DNA of 64,000 bases from Acidobacterium sp. GTDB lineage: Bacteria > Acidobacteriota > Terriglobia > Terriglobales > Acidobacteriaceae. Below, piece by piece: positions 7,857-17,197 of the stretch. The stretch's first letter is position 1. Each line of letters starts with the position of its first letter. The notes beneath the pieces are model-generated. The model was not told where the DNA came from. It did no database searches and was given only the letters and a program-made list of their open reading frames with translations. A program made the translations under genes and the position numbers. The DNA lies in the NCBI GenBank assembly GCA_003166955.1, contig PMUI01000113.1, positions 161,191 through 225,190 of the forward strand, read 5' to 3'.

Positions 7857-10415
7857 CTAATTGCGAATGGATTCAGGGGCCCGGGGATCGTCGCGGAGAG
7901 CCTTCAATTCCGGGTCCTTTTTAACATAATCGGGGGACAGCCCGAACTGCAGGGCCTGCCTCATCAGGTTGAGCGCATCGGTTCGCTCGCCCAAATACTC
8001 GTACGACTCGGCGTTGCATCCCAGAACGTCGGGATCATGCGGAGCCAGTACGAGAGACTTGCGAATCAGAGGCAGCGCCTGCTCCGGCTCGTGCAGCTCT
8101 GCATAGTACTGCCCGAGTTTCGCAACGAGAAACGGGTCGTTCGGCGTGGTCTTCATTTGTCCTTGCCCCGCCTCAACCGCTTTGAGCAACGCCGCCCGTG
8201 TGTTTTGCGCATCGCCATGGCTCCACAGCAGCGCAGAAGCGAGGTTCCCCCACGCAAACCAGTCCGACGGGTCGGCGCGCACCGCCCGCTGATACATATC
8301 TGTCGCCTCGGGCATCTTCCCCTCGAGCAACAGAACGTTGCCCAGCGAAAGCATCGTGTCTTCCTGCGGGTTCAGTTGCAGCGACTGCTCATACGTCTTT
8401 TGCGCCTCGGCCAGCCGATTCTCTTTCCGATACGTGATGCCAAGGTTGCGCAGCACCGTCGCGTTGTCCGGCGTCTTTTGGAGCGCGATCTTAAAGTCCG
8501 ACTCAGCATCCTTGAAATCGCCGCCGTCCAGCTCCAGCGCGCCCCTCAGGTATGGCCAGCGCCACTCGTCCGGGGCCAGGTCGATAGCCGTCTGAAACTC
8601 CTTCTTCGCGTCACCCATGCGCCCCTGCACGCGGTAAGCATCGGCCATCGACGCATGCGCATCCGCGCTCATCGGATCAAGCTGCGCCGCCTGCTGCAGC
8701 TCCTGCATGCCCAGGCCGGTGTGGCCCTGCGCGATGTTGAGATTCCCCAGCGTCACCTGCACCGCAGCGAGATTAGGATTCATCTTCTCTGCGCTCGCCG
8801 CCGCCTCGTTCGCCTGATCCGCCCACTGCTTGTCGGCAGTGTTGCGATACATCCGCCAGTCGGCGCGCGCCAGTCCGGACTCCGCCATCGCGAACCCCGG
8901 CGAGCGCCCGAGCACGCTCTTGAACAGCGCGATGGCCTTCTCCGTGTTGCCAGGCTTGTCGTAGCGGTCCAGCGCCGTCTCCGCCGCCAGATAATCCTGG
9001 TACGACGCCGGTGTGGTCCCAGCGGCTTTGGCGCGTACGCGCTCGCGCAGGGCGGGAAACAAAATCAGGCTGCCCGCGATCAATACAGCGGCGCCCAGTC
9101 CCAACCACCACCAGCGCCGGACATGAGTACGCAGACCCGCACCGGCAGCCGCGCTCGACAGTTCCGCCTGAGCCATCTTCAGCGCTTCACCCAGTCGCGC
9201 TGCGCTCACCCACCGCTGCGCCGGATCGCGCTCGATGGCTTTTTGAATCACCTTCTCCAGCGGCGCTGGAACTGTCGTCGCTGCGGAACCAGTCCCGGCC
9301 TTCGGCGCAGACGGATACGCACCGGTGCAGAGGTACCACAGCAAAATCCCAAGCGCATAAATGTCGGTCTGCACCGACGGCGCACCGCCCGCCAGCAGCT
9401 CGGGCGCCATGTAGTTCGGCGTTCCAGCAAATCCGCCCGCCTGCCGCAACTCCTGGCTCAGCCCGAAATCCATCAGCAGCACGCGGCCGTTTTCGTCGCG
9501 CATGCAGTTGCTGGCCTTGATGTCGCGATGCAGCAACCCCGCGCTGTGCACCGCCGCCAGCGCATCGCACACCGCGATCCCCACTACGGTGGTATCTTCC
9601 GCCCGCAGCGGCCCCTCTGTTTCGACGATCCGCTGCAGCGTGCGCCCGCGCACGAAGTCGCTCCAGAAACCGACGCGCCCCTCATGGCGATCGACCCCAT
9701 ACGCCGAAACCACGCTCGGATGCCGGACCCGCGCGATGGCGCGCGCCTCAGCCACTATCTCCGCAAACTGCTGCTCCGCATTCAAGTCGCGCGGCAGCAG
9801 CAGCTTCAGCGCCACCTCGCGCTCCAGCAGCGGGTCCCACGCGCGATACACCTCGCCGAACGCGCCCTTGCCGATCCGCTGCAGCAGCTGGAACGGCCCC
9901 CATTTCCCGGCCGGCCCCGGCGCACCGGCCTGCGCAGGAACCACCGCCAGCGTCGGGTCGCTCACCGCAAGCCCAATCTTCTGCATCGCCCCGGCAATCG
10001 AAGGCCGCCGCGCCGGATCCGGATCCAGACAATCAGCGATCGCCGCGTCCCACTCCGGCGCCGCTTGCCCGCTCTCTCTCAGGGACGAGCACATCTCGTG
10101 CAGCAAAGTCCCGAACGCGAAGACGTCCGCAGCCTCGCCCGGCTCTGTTATCGCGCGGCCCCGCACATCCGCAAGCCGCGGTCCCACCCCCTGTGTGTCC
10201 TTTGAAAGTCCGAGCAGCGTGACCCGCAGCCTGCCCTGTTCTTTGTGAATCAGAACATCGGCGCTGGTCAGCGTCCCACAAGCTCGCCCCACCGCATGCG
10301 CCGCCGCGACTTCATCGCCGATCTGGCCGGCGATCCGCGCCACCGCATCGCGATCCAGACTCGACGAGCGAAGGTGAGCGGCTAGCGAGATCGCCGTTGT
10401 GGCTGGCTCAGCCAT
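7857..10415 (-). CDS. Membrane Ser/Thr protein kinase with N-terminal pseudokinase-like half and C-terminal TPR array
   Basis: The 852-residue product has an active Hanks kinase (about residues 173-420): glycine loop IGKGAFGEVYRAWD, VALKLL lysine, HRDIKASN, DFG and GTPNYMAPE. A membrane segment at about 432-452 is followed by a long TPR array to the C-terminus. Residues 1-160 look like a decayed kinase C-lobe: LTSADVLIH stands where the HRDxKxxN loop would be, TLLGLS at DFG, DVFAFGTLLHEM at helix F and DPDPARRPS at helix I, with no catalytic residues. The ATG at 10415 has GAGGAG four bases upstream; the TTG 12 bp earlier overlaps this site and is rejected. The small repeat gene follows 29 bp downstream. 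It is divergent from the unknown/CHAT-STAND pair, so it is probably the regulatory arm of the locus. Confidence 0.95.
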   Translation of the reverse strand: MAEPATTAISLAAHLRSSSLDRDAVARIAGQIGDEVAAAHAVGRACGTLTSADVLIHKEQGRLRVTLLGLSKDTQGVGPRLADVRGRAITEPGEAADVFAFGTLLHEMCSSLRESGQAAPEWDAAIADCLDPDPARRPSIAGAMQKIGLAVSDPTLAVVPAQAGAPGPAGKWGPFQLLQRIGKGAFGEVYRAWDPLLEREVALKLLLPRDLNAEQQFAEIVAEARAIARVRHPSVVSAYGVDRHEGRVGFWSDFVRGRTLQRIVETEGPLRAEDTTVVGIAVCDALAAVHSAGLLHRDIKASNCMRDENGRVLLMDFGLSQELRQAGGFAGTPNYMAPELLAGGAPSVQTDIYALGILLWYLCTGAYPSAPKAGTGSAATTVPAPLEKVIQKAIERDPAQRWVSAARLGEALKMAQAELSSAAAGAGLRTHVRRWWWLGLGAAVLIAGSLILFPALRERVRAKAAGTTPASYQDYLAAETALDRYDKPGNTEKAIALFKSVLGRSPGFAMAESGLARADWRMYRNTADKQWADQANEAAASAEKMNPNLAAVQVTLGNLNIAQGHTGLGMQELQQAAQLDPMSADAHASMADAYRVQGRMGDAKKEFQTAIDLAPDEWRWPYLRGALELDGGDFKDAESDFKIALQKTPDNATVLRNLGITYRKENRLAEAQKTYEQSLQLNPQEDTMLSLGNVLLLEGKMPEATDMYQRAVRADPSDWFAWGNLASALLWSHGDAQNTRAALLKAVEAGQGQMKTTPNDPFLVAKLGQYYAELHEPEQALPLIRKSLVLAPHDPDVLGCNAESYEYLGERTDALNLMRQALQFGLSPDYVKKDPELKALRDDPRAPESIRN

Positions 10416-10642
10416 TCTGCTCCTCAATCATTCGGAGTCCGGCGCGATCATTGGCGGTTGACGGCGTGCCTCCATGATAGGGCAAAGCGCGAACCGGTTC
10501 CCAACCGGCAACACCTCATCCATCCACGATGCTCGTCGCCATTCGCGCGTACACTGGACGACACCAGCACCGTCGCATCATCGCATTCGGGCCCCCTCTG
10601 CAGCATGATTCATGGATTCCCCACCACGCCGGGAGAACGTGC

Positions 10643-11761
10643 ATGACTTTTCTTTCCGATCTTTGGGCCACCGTGACTTCCTCGTCCGCCGATGCTCTCG
10701 ATCGGATGTACCACACTCCCGCGAAGCAGTGGGTCGCGCAGTTCGCGCCGCCGGCATCGGCGTCGGGACTCGCCGCCGCGCAACAGACGCCGATCCTGCC
10801 CATGAAGCACTACATCAGCGTCACCGCGCAGAAGATCGCAGTGCCCAATGCGCGGGTTCTGTTCACCACGTTTTATCCCGCCGTGCACTCCACGGTGCTG
10901 GTTCGCGACGACTCGGGGCAGGTCCGCAGCCTCTCCACCTTTTCCGTTCTCGACCCCGATCTGATCTCCATCGACCCGCACGCTCCCGAGAAGGTGGTGC
11001 AGGGTCCGCGCACCCTCCTCGAATTCGCGCCGTTCCTCGGCTCCCAGTTCGTCTCCACGTTCGCGCTGCTCTCGGTGAAAGCCGTGGACTATGCCCGGCC
11101 ATTTCTTTCCACGCTGGAGAAGCTCTCCAGCCTCGCCGGCGTCAGCTTTTTCTCCGCGGCCGCGCCGCTCGCCGAGCCGCTGCTCACCGGCATCCAGGCG
11201 CTCACGCAGCTTTCCGGCGGATCGGGCACGCAGATCGTCTACGCAGGCAATCTCCCGCTGCATACGGGAATCTTCCTCGTCGCTGCAACGGATACCGGAG
11301 GGTTCAGCTGGGCCGACTACACCTTCGGGCCCGACTACACGCTCCTCAGCAACGGAGCGCCGGTCGCTGATTTTCCTTACATGGTGCTCACTGTGGAGTC
11401 GTCGGAGTCCCGGCCCAACTGGAAGCAGATTCCTGCGATTCAGGCCGCCGAGGAAACGCTGGATCAGGCCGTGAAAGCAGCAGGACGCAAGATCGCTGTC
11501 GAAGGTTCTGACGAGCGGAACAAAGTGGACGACGCGCTCTTCGCGTTTCGATGGGCTTGCCTCAACTGCGAAGACCTGTGCCCGGACGATGGCGAACGCG
11601 TGGCCGATCTCGCCAAGGCCCGGGTGGACGCGCTGCTCGCGGGTGGCGTAGTCAGACCGTCCGGTATTCGCGGCCTCGAAGATTTTGGCGGAGTCCTCTC
11701 CGTGGAAGCCCCGGCTGGTTTTTCGCTGGACGAAATTCCTCTGTTCCCCCGGCCTCGTTGA
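10643..11761 (+). CDS. Unrecognised protein preceding the CHAT-STAND gene
   Basis: I do not recognise this 372-residue protein. The ATG at 10643 has GGGAG seven bases upstream, so the longer in-frame extension is rejected. No signal peptide or clear membrane segment is visible. The N-terminal 65 residues are helical and Ala-rich. The middle (about 80-280) alternates strands and helices. The C-terminal third is helical, with a distinctive ACLNCEDLCPDDGERV segment containing three Cys. It ends 25 bp before the CHAT-STAND-WD40 start, so the two are almost certainly co-transcribed and the product may be a partner, adaptor or target of that protein (inference). Confidence 0.75.
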   Translation: MTFLSDLWATVTSSSADALDRMYHTPAKQWVAQFAPPASASGLAAAQQTPILPMKHYISVTAQKIAVPNARVLFTTFYPAVHSTVLVRDDSGQVRSLSTFSVLDPDLISIDPHAPEKVVQGPRTLLEFAPFLGSQFVSTFALLSVKAVDYARPFLSTLEKLSSLAGVSFFSAAAPLAEPLLTGIQALTQLSGGSGTQIVYAGNLPLHTGIFLVAATDTGGFSWADYTFGPDYTLLSNGAPVADFPYMVLTVESSESRPNWKQIPAIQAAEETLDQAVKAAGRKIAVEGSDERNKVDDALFAFRWACLNCEDLCPDDGERVADLAKARVDALLAGGVVRPSGIRGLEDFGGVLSVEAPAGFSLDEIPLFPRPR

Positions 11762-11786
11762 TGCTGTTCGACTGCGATAGACGCCC

Positions 11787-14700
11787 ATGCCCGCGCCGCT
11801 GAAGCCGATCATCTACATCGCCTTTGCCAACGACCGCGTCCACGCCGAAAAAGAGCTGGGCCTCGCGCAGGAGCGGGACAACATCACAGCGGCGATCAAG
11901 GGGAACCCCGAAACCACCGGCCAGCGCGACCGTCTCGCCGATCTCCTCAATAGCTGGGACCTGATCGCGACCGACAACCTCACGCCGCGATCCCTCACCG
12001 AGCCCTTCTACACGAATCGCGTCGCAATCTTCCACTATGGCGGCCATGCGAATCCCGCGGCCCTGCTACTGGAGACCGAAGACGGCAAAAACATCGGCAC
12101 CAGTTCGGACAGCATCGTTCCTTTTCTCGAAGATCAGAGGAGCCTCAGGCTGATTTTCCTGAACGCGTGCAGCACAAAGCAGTGGGCCACCGCGCTCGCC
12201 GAGAGCACGAAAGGCGCGCTCTGCATCATCGCTACCTCCTGCCCGGTGCTCGATCCCATCGCGCTGCAGTTCTCCCACGACTTCTACAACAGCCTCGCCG
12301 CGGAAGCCACCATTGAGGAGGCATTCCAGGCCGCCGTCGACGGCATGAACGTCAAGCTCACCGGCAGCGCGCGCGATTTCGGCGACCTCGAGCATGAAAC
12401 CAACGGCCTTCCCTGGGCGCTTTATCCCGAAGGCCCCTGCGGCGCGAAAACCTGGAAACTTAGCAGCGCGTTCAGAAATCCGCTGCTTGGAATTCCCGCG
12501 CTCAGGCCTGATGAGTACCCGATTCCGGACAGCCCGTACGTCTCCATCCGCGGCCACCAAAAAGAGGACGCGCAAATCTTTTTCGGCAGGAACGCGGAAA
12601 TCCGCCAGATCTACGACTGGGCCGTCCACGATACGCAATCGCCGATCATGCTGCTCTACGGGCAATCGGGCAGCGGCAAGTCTTCGCTGCTGCGCGCCGG
12701 CGTCTGGCCGCGCCTCGACGAGCCTCACGCCGACGGCCTCGAGCCTCGCGCCGACGTCGGCTACTTCCGCCGTGAAGAAAACCTGGTCGACGATCTCAAC
12801 CTGGGCCTCTCGTACACCACGCACATCGCCGACCCTGCGCAGGCCGCCGACGCATGGCTGCGCAGAGAAAAGCCCATCGTCATCCTTCTGGACCAAATCG
12901 AGGAAGCCATCACGCACCGCGTCCTCCGGAAAAACGCCAAAGACCCCAAAGCAGCGACGGACCCCAACACGGAGCTGGCAGAGTTTTTCGATCGCATCGT
13001 CGCAATCTTCACCGACCCGCAAACCGGGCAGCCGCGCGTCCCCAAAACCAAAGCCCGCCTGATCCTCTCGTTTCGCAAGGAATTCCTCGCAGAAATTCGC
13101 AACCCCCTCGTCGATGGCATCCCGGCGCTTGTCCAGGATCTCTGGCTCGAGCGTCTCAGCGAGCAAAACATCGTCGATATCGTCGAGGGCCCAGTGCTGC
13201 GGGACGACCTGCGCGCAAAGTACAAAATCGCCCTCGAGCAAAAGAGCGATTCGGAAAAGGGCGGCTTTGCCCAATATCTCGCCGACCGCCTCTACGATCC
13301 TTATTCGCCCGTCGCCACCATCCTGCAGCTCGAACTGAATCGCCTCTGGGACTTCTGGCACTCCACCGATCCCGCCGACCAGCAGGCGCTCCAGGACCCT
13401 GCCGGTCTGCCCCAACACGAACTGCACGACTGCCGCGGCCAGAAAGATCCTCTGGGCCGCGATCAAAGCGACGCCGAGCTCTGCTATTCACGCCGGCTCT
13501 ACGACAAAATCTCTTCCGGCGATGCGCTCCGGCAGTTTCTCCTCGATCAAACCCAGACCTTCGATGACCCAGCGCTCAATAAAGGCATCGAGCTCGACCT
13601 GCTCTACGAGCACACCTCCAGTCTCGCAACTTCGCAGCGCCGCGGCCTGAGTGAGCTGAGGAAGAACTACGAAAACAGAATCTCCGCCGCAGACCTCGAT
13701 CGCCTCCTCGCGCGCAACAAAGAGCTGCATCTGTTGGCCGATCTCTCCGCCGACCCCGACACACAAACCTCCGTCGGCGCGGAGCCCGTGCAGCCGGCCA
13801 GCCCCGGCCAGGAAACCGCAACGGTACTCGCGCACGACACGCTGGCGCCCGTCGTCCGCCGCGAATTCGATCTCTCTCATAACCCCGGCCAGATCGCGCG
13901 CCGCATCCTCGAAGATCGCGCTCGCGGCTGGACTGGCAATAAGAAAGGTGACTGCCTCGACGCCGCCGATCTCCGCCTCGTCCGCAGGGGCCGGCGTTAC
14001 ATGCGCGCCACCACCCCCGACGAGAAGCGCCTGCTCCACGCCAGCCAATGGCGCCACCGCAGAAATATCGCCGCTCTCGTTTTCCTCCTCCTTGCGGTCG
14101 CGTACATCTTCGGCTACTACGCCTGGCACGAAGAAAAAATCGGAGATTCAGTCCGTCTCGCCAACGACGCCACTTACGATATCTTCGCCGACCGCTACGA
14201 TCAGGCCGTCCTCCTCAGCGCCGCCGCCTGGCAACGGGCGCCCACGCCGGATGCGCGCGACGCCATCATCTCTGTCTTCGAAGCGCAGCCCGACGCCATC
14301 GCCTGGCTCTATCCCGATCGCCCCGCGAATGGAACCGTCGCCTTTACTCCCGACAGCCAACAGCTCGCGATCACCGACGGCAACAGCGTCGAGCTCTGGG
14401 ACGTCGCCACAGGGAAGCGCCTGTGGGAAGCCTCCGCTGCTCTCTCCGGTCCGCATCCCGCGATCGATATCGCGGCCTTCAGTGCCGACGACAAATTGAA
14501 CGGCAAGCTGCTGGCCCTTGCCAGCGCCGATGGACTGCAGCTGTGGCAGACCGCCGATCGCAAAGTCATCAGCGCGGCTCTTCCCAATGCGCCGATGCCC
14601 CTCCATGCGCTCGCGTTCAGTTCCACCGGTCCGGCTCTGCTCGCAGCTGAGGGAGGTTGCGGTCAGGTACAAGTTTGGACCCTCCCTGACCTGCACCCTC

Positions 14701-16397
14701 TCCGCCCCGTGCCCCAGCCCGCACCGGCCTGCTCCAACTCATCCATCGAAGGCCTTGCCTTCGATCCGGCAGATTCCAGCGTCCTTGCCCGATCCCAGAT
14801 CAACGGACTCGTCTGGCTGGAAAACGCACAGACCGGCGCGCCCATCGCGCAGGTTCGCCCGTCCGACGACCAACGCAACGGCCCTGCTCCCAGTGGCACG
14901 CCGCCGCAACAGCCCGCCGGCGTCCCACGCCTCGCTTTCAGCGCAAACGGCGCCCGCCTCGCCGCAGCCAACACTTCTGGAGCCATCGATCTGGTCGCCG
15001 TCGCATTCCATCCCGCCGCCGACACTTCATATAAAGGAACCATCGATCCCGGCGGAGGGCTCGACACCTTCGCCCTTAATGCCGACGGCTCAAAGCTGGC
15101 CGTCGCAAGGAAGGACGGGTCCATCGGCGTCTTCGACACGGCTACGCATCTGCAGATAAAAGTCTTCGCCGACGCTCTTGGTTCCGTTGGACACACCACC
15201 GCGTTCTCGCCGGACTTCAAAATTGCCGCCGTGAAGACTCACCGAGCAAACGTCGCACTCCTCGATGTCTCTCGTTCCTGGAATCCGATTGCGTTGCTCG
15301 GTCCCTCAGGGGGGCCCGTGGTGGTGAAAGTCGCCTACAGCCCCAATGGCCATTGGGTCGCCACCGGAGGTTCCCTCGGCAGCGTCGCTCTCTGGAACAC
15401 CGCTTCCAAAACCGAAGCATACGGTTTCGTCGGCGGAGTGGATGATCGTCTCACCACCCCCGTAACCGCGCTCGCCTTCACTCCCGACAACAAAATCCCC
15501 GACAGTGAAATCCTCCTCTTCTCGAAGGAAGGAAGCCTCGCCCTCCACCGCGTTGACATCGCCCACGCTCACTCATTCGATAATCGATCCCTGCTTCCGG
15601 ACCTGACCGCCGCGCCTGACAAGGGCGAGACGAGTATCGAAGCCGCCGCCGTCGCTCCCGATGGTCAGGTCTTCACCCTCAGCGACCAGGGAACGATTCG
15701 CATCTGGACTTCCGCTGCTCAGACGACTCCGCCCACCGTGATTCGCGGAGTTGCCGGTGCTCAAAAGCCGTCCGCCCTCGCCATCAGTCCCGATGGCAAA
15801 TTCCTCGCCGTTCCGGGCCCGCAGGGCAACGGCATCGTCGTGCTCGATGCGCACACCCATCAGGTCTTCCGACGCTTCGCCGCCGATAACCTCTCGGCCC
15901 AGGCCATTGCCTTCAGCCGACCAGCGCAGAACGCACCTCCGCTCCTCGCCGCCGGCGGTCCCGGAGGCCTTTATGTCTGGAACGTCACCACCGGTGAACA
16001 AATTTCCAATGCGGAGCAGACCCCCGCCAGCCTCGCCTTCAGTCCCGATGGCAGTCTGCTTCTCCTCGGTCTCGCGGACGGGACCCTCGGCCTGTGGGAC
16101 GCTGTCTCGGCCAAGTTACCAGGGCAGCCTCTGCGCTACCCGTGGCCCGGCCCTCCACCGGCTCCCGGGGGAGTAGCCTTCAGCCCGGACGGCATGCATC
16201 TCGTCGCGGGCCTCCCAGGCACAGGATTCAGCGTGTGGGATTGGGATCTCGACCTCGACACCTGGCCAGCACGCGCCTGCGCCATCGCCAACCGTCCCCT
16301 GACCAGAGCAGAGTGGAACAAGCTGATGGAGCCCTTCACGCCTTTTCAGGATCCCTGCGCGAATCTGACCCCGCGCGCAGCCCCAGCCGCGAAGTAA
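11787..16397 (+). CDS. CHAT protease - STAND NTPase - transmembrane - WD40 protein
   Basis: This 1536-residue protein starts with a CHAT (caspase-HetF-associated) domain with His87 in FHYGGHANPA and Cys128 in LIFLNACST. An nSTAND1-type NTPase follows: Walker A GQSGSGKSS at 292-300 and Walker B VILLDQIEE at about 365. One membrane segment (near residue 765) precedes the AAWQRAPTPDARDAI motif that often introduces WD40 repeats in STAND proteins. The last 700 residues are a WD40 propeller with several FSPDG-like blades. In related proteins the WD40 region senses a ligand, the NTPase oligomerises and the protease fires. This architecture matches the NTP-dependent conflict and cell-death systems of developmentally complex bacteria. 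Its target and trigger are unknown. Confidence 0.93.
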   Translation: MPAPLKPIIYIAFANDRVHAEKELGLAQERDNITAAIKGNPETTGQRDRLADLLNSWDLIATDNLTPRSLTEPFYTNRVAIFHYGGHANPAALLLETEDGKNIGTSSDSIVPFLEDQRSLRLIFLNACSTKQWATALAESTKGALCIIATSCPVLDPIALQFSHDFYNSLAAEATIEEAFQAAVDGMNVKLTGSARDFGDLEHETNGLPWALYPEGPCGAKTWKLSSAFRNPLLGIPALRPDEYPIPDSPYVSIRGHQKEDAQIFFGRNAEIRQIYDWAVHDTQSPIMLLYGQSGSGKSSLLRAGVWPRLDEPHADGLEPRADVGYFRREENLVDDLNLGLSYTTHIADPAQAADAWLRREKPIVILLDQIEEAITHRVLRKNAKDPKAATDPNTELAEFFDRIVAIFTDPQTGQPRVPKTKARLILSFRKEFLAEIRNPLVDGIPALVQDLWLERLSEQNIVDIVEGPVLRDDLRAKYKIALEQKSDSEKGGFAQYLADRLYDPYSPVATILQLELNRLWDFWHSTDPADQQALQDPAGLPQHELHDCRGQKDPLGRDQSDAELCYSRRLYDKISSGDALRQFLLDQTQTFDDPALNKGIELDLLYEHTSSLATSQRRGLSELRKNYENRISAADLDRLLARNKELHLLADLSADPDTQTSVGAEPVQPASPGQETATVLAHDTLAPVVRREFDLSHNPGQIARRILEDRARGWTGNKKGDCLDAADLRLVRRGRRYMRATTPDEKRLLHASQWRHRRNIAALVFLLLAVAYIFGYYAWHEEKIGDSVRLANDATYDIFADRYDQAVLLSAAAWQRAPTPDARDAIISVFEAQPDAIAWLYPDRPANGTVAFTPDSQQLAITDGNSVELWDVATGKRLWEASAALSGPHPAIDIAAFSADDKLNGKLLALASADGLQLWQTADRKVISAALPNAPMPLHALAFSSTGPALLAAEGGCGQVQVWTLPDLHPLRPVPQPAPACSNSSIEGLAFDPADSSVLARSQINGLVWLENAQTGAPIAQVRPSDDQRNGPAPSGTPPQQPAGVPRLAFSANGARLAAANTSGAIDLVAVAFHPAADTSYKGTIDPGGGLDTFALNADGSKLAVARKDGSIGVFDTATHLQIKVFADALGSVGHTTAFSPDFKIAAVKTHRANVALLDVSRSWNPIALLGPSGGPVVVKVAYSPNGHWVATGGSLGSVALWNTASKTEAYGFVGGVDDRLTTPVTALAFTPDNKIPDSEILLFSKEGSLALHRVDIAHAHSFDNRSLLPDLTAAPDKGETSIEAAAVAPDGQVFTLSDQGTIRIWTSAAQTTPPTVIRGVAGAQKPSALAISPDGKFLAVPGPQGNGIVVLDAHTHQVFRRFAADNLSAQAIAFSRPAQNAPPLLAAGGPGGLYVWNVTTGEQISNAEQTPASLAFSPDGSLLLLGLADGTLGLWDAVSAKLPGQPLRYPWPGPPPAPGGVAFSPDGMHLVAGLPGTGFSVWDWDLDLDTWPARACAIANRPLTRAEWNKLMEPFTPFQDPCANLTPRAAPAAK

Positions 16398-16479
16398 TTG
16401 TGACACGGCAAAGAACCAGCAAGTTATATCGAATCCTTCTTCCTCAAGGGCAATCCAAAGCAGCATAGGCCCCGACTGC

Positions 16480-16510
16480 GCTTCGCGCCCAGCGCTGGGC
16501 CGCCCGAAGC
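16480..16510 (+). terminator. Nested inverted repeat after the CHAT-STAND gene
   Basis: GCTTCG and CGAAGC arms enclose the perfect palindrome GCCCAGCGCTGGGC. No T-tract follows, so it may be a weak terminator, an mRNA-stabilising hairpin or chance. It sits between the CHAT-STAND stop and the PNPOx-family start. Confidence 0.35.
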
Positions 16511-16524
16511 CGAAACGAAGACCC

Positions 16525-17169
16525 ATGTCCCACAACTTTGGATCGTTGGTGTTCACGCCGGCCGTTCAAGCCTTGCAAGAGCGATACGGCAGCCGTCGGC
16601 AATACGCAAGGGTTGAGGGATCCGGCCCGTCCCCGGCTCGCCTTGGTCCGCAGGAGTCGGAGTTCATCGGCGAGCGCGACACCTTCTATGTGGCGACGCT
16701 GGGCTCGACCGGTTGGCCTTACGTTCAGCACCGAGGCGGCCCGAAAGGCTTTCTGAAAGTGATCGGCGAAACAACCATCGCTTTCGCCGACTTTCGTGGG
16801 AATAAGCAATACATCAGTACCGGCAACCTGATGACCGACAACCGGGTAGCGCTCATCCTGGTCGACTATCCGAGACAGCTACGTCTCAAAATCCTGGGTC
16901 GCGTCGAGATATTCGAGGGAGAGCAAGCGCGAGAGTGGATCGAGAAGGTTCGCGACCCCGAGTACAAGGCATTGACCGAGAGAGTCTATGTGATCCGGAT
17001 CGAAGCCTTCGACTGGAATTGCCAACAACACATTGTGCCTCGTTACACCGCGGAAGAGATTCGAGAGGCGGTTGCTCCCGCAGAAAACAGAATACGCGAG
17101 TTAGAGCAGGAGAACGTGAAACTCAGGGAAAAGCTCTTGCAACTAAGCAGGAAAAACGGAAATCTCTAA
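16525..17169 (+). CDS. Pyridoxamine 5'-phosphate oxidase (PNPOx)-like FMN-binding family protein
   Basis: A 214-residue soluble protein with a split-barrel flavin fold: [23 protein letters not shown] near residues 52-75, then [19 protein letters not shown] and a strand pair ending [11 protein letters not shown]. The family binds FMN or F420 and includes many general stress reductases; true pyridoxamine-phosphate oxidase activity is not implied. The last 40 residues form a short coiled coil ([17 protein letters not shown]), an addition not needed for the fold. The next gene follows 28 bp downstream on the same strand, so the two probably form a small redox or detoxification operon (inference). 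Confidence 0.85.
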   Translation: MSHNFGSLVFTPAVQALQERYGSRRQYARVEGSGPSPARLGPQESEFIGERDTFYVATLGSTGWPYVQHRGGPKGFLKVIGETTIAFADFRGNKQYISTGNLMTDNRVALILVDYPRQLRLKILGRVEIFEGEQAREWIEKVRDPEYKALTERVYVIRIEAFDWNCQQHIVPRYTAEEIREAVAPAENRIRELEQENVKLREKLLQLSRKNGNL

Positions 17170-17197
17170 CTCAAATCACATCAAAGGAGAAGATGTT

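Noticed and set aside
8037..10205. 722-codon plus-strand frame opposite the kinase
   Set aside because: The kinase motifs on the minus strand are decisive; the plus-strand product is low-complexity Arg/Leu.
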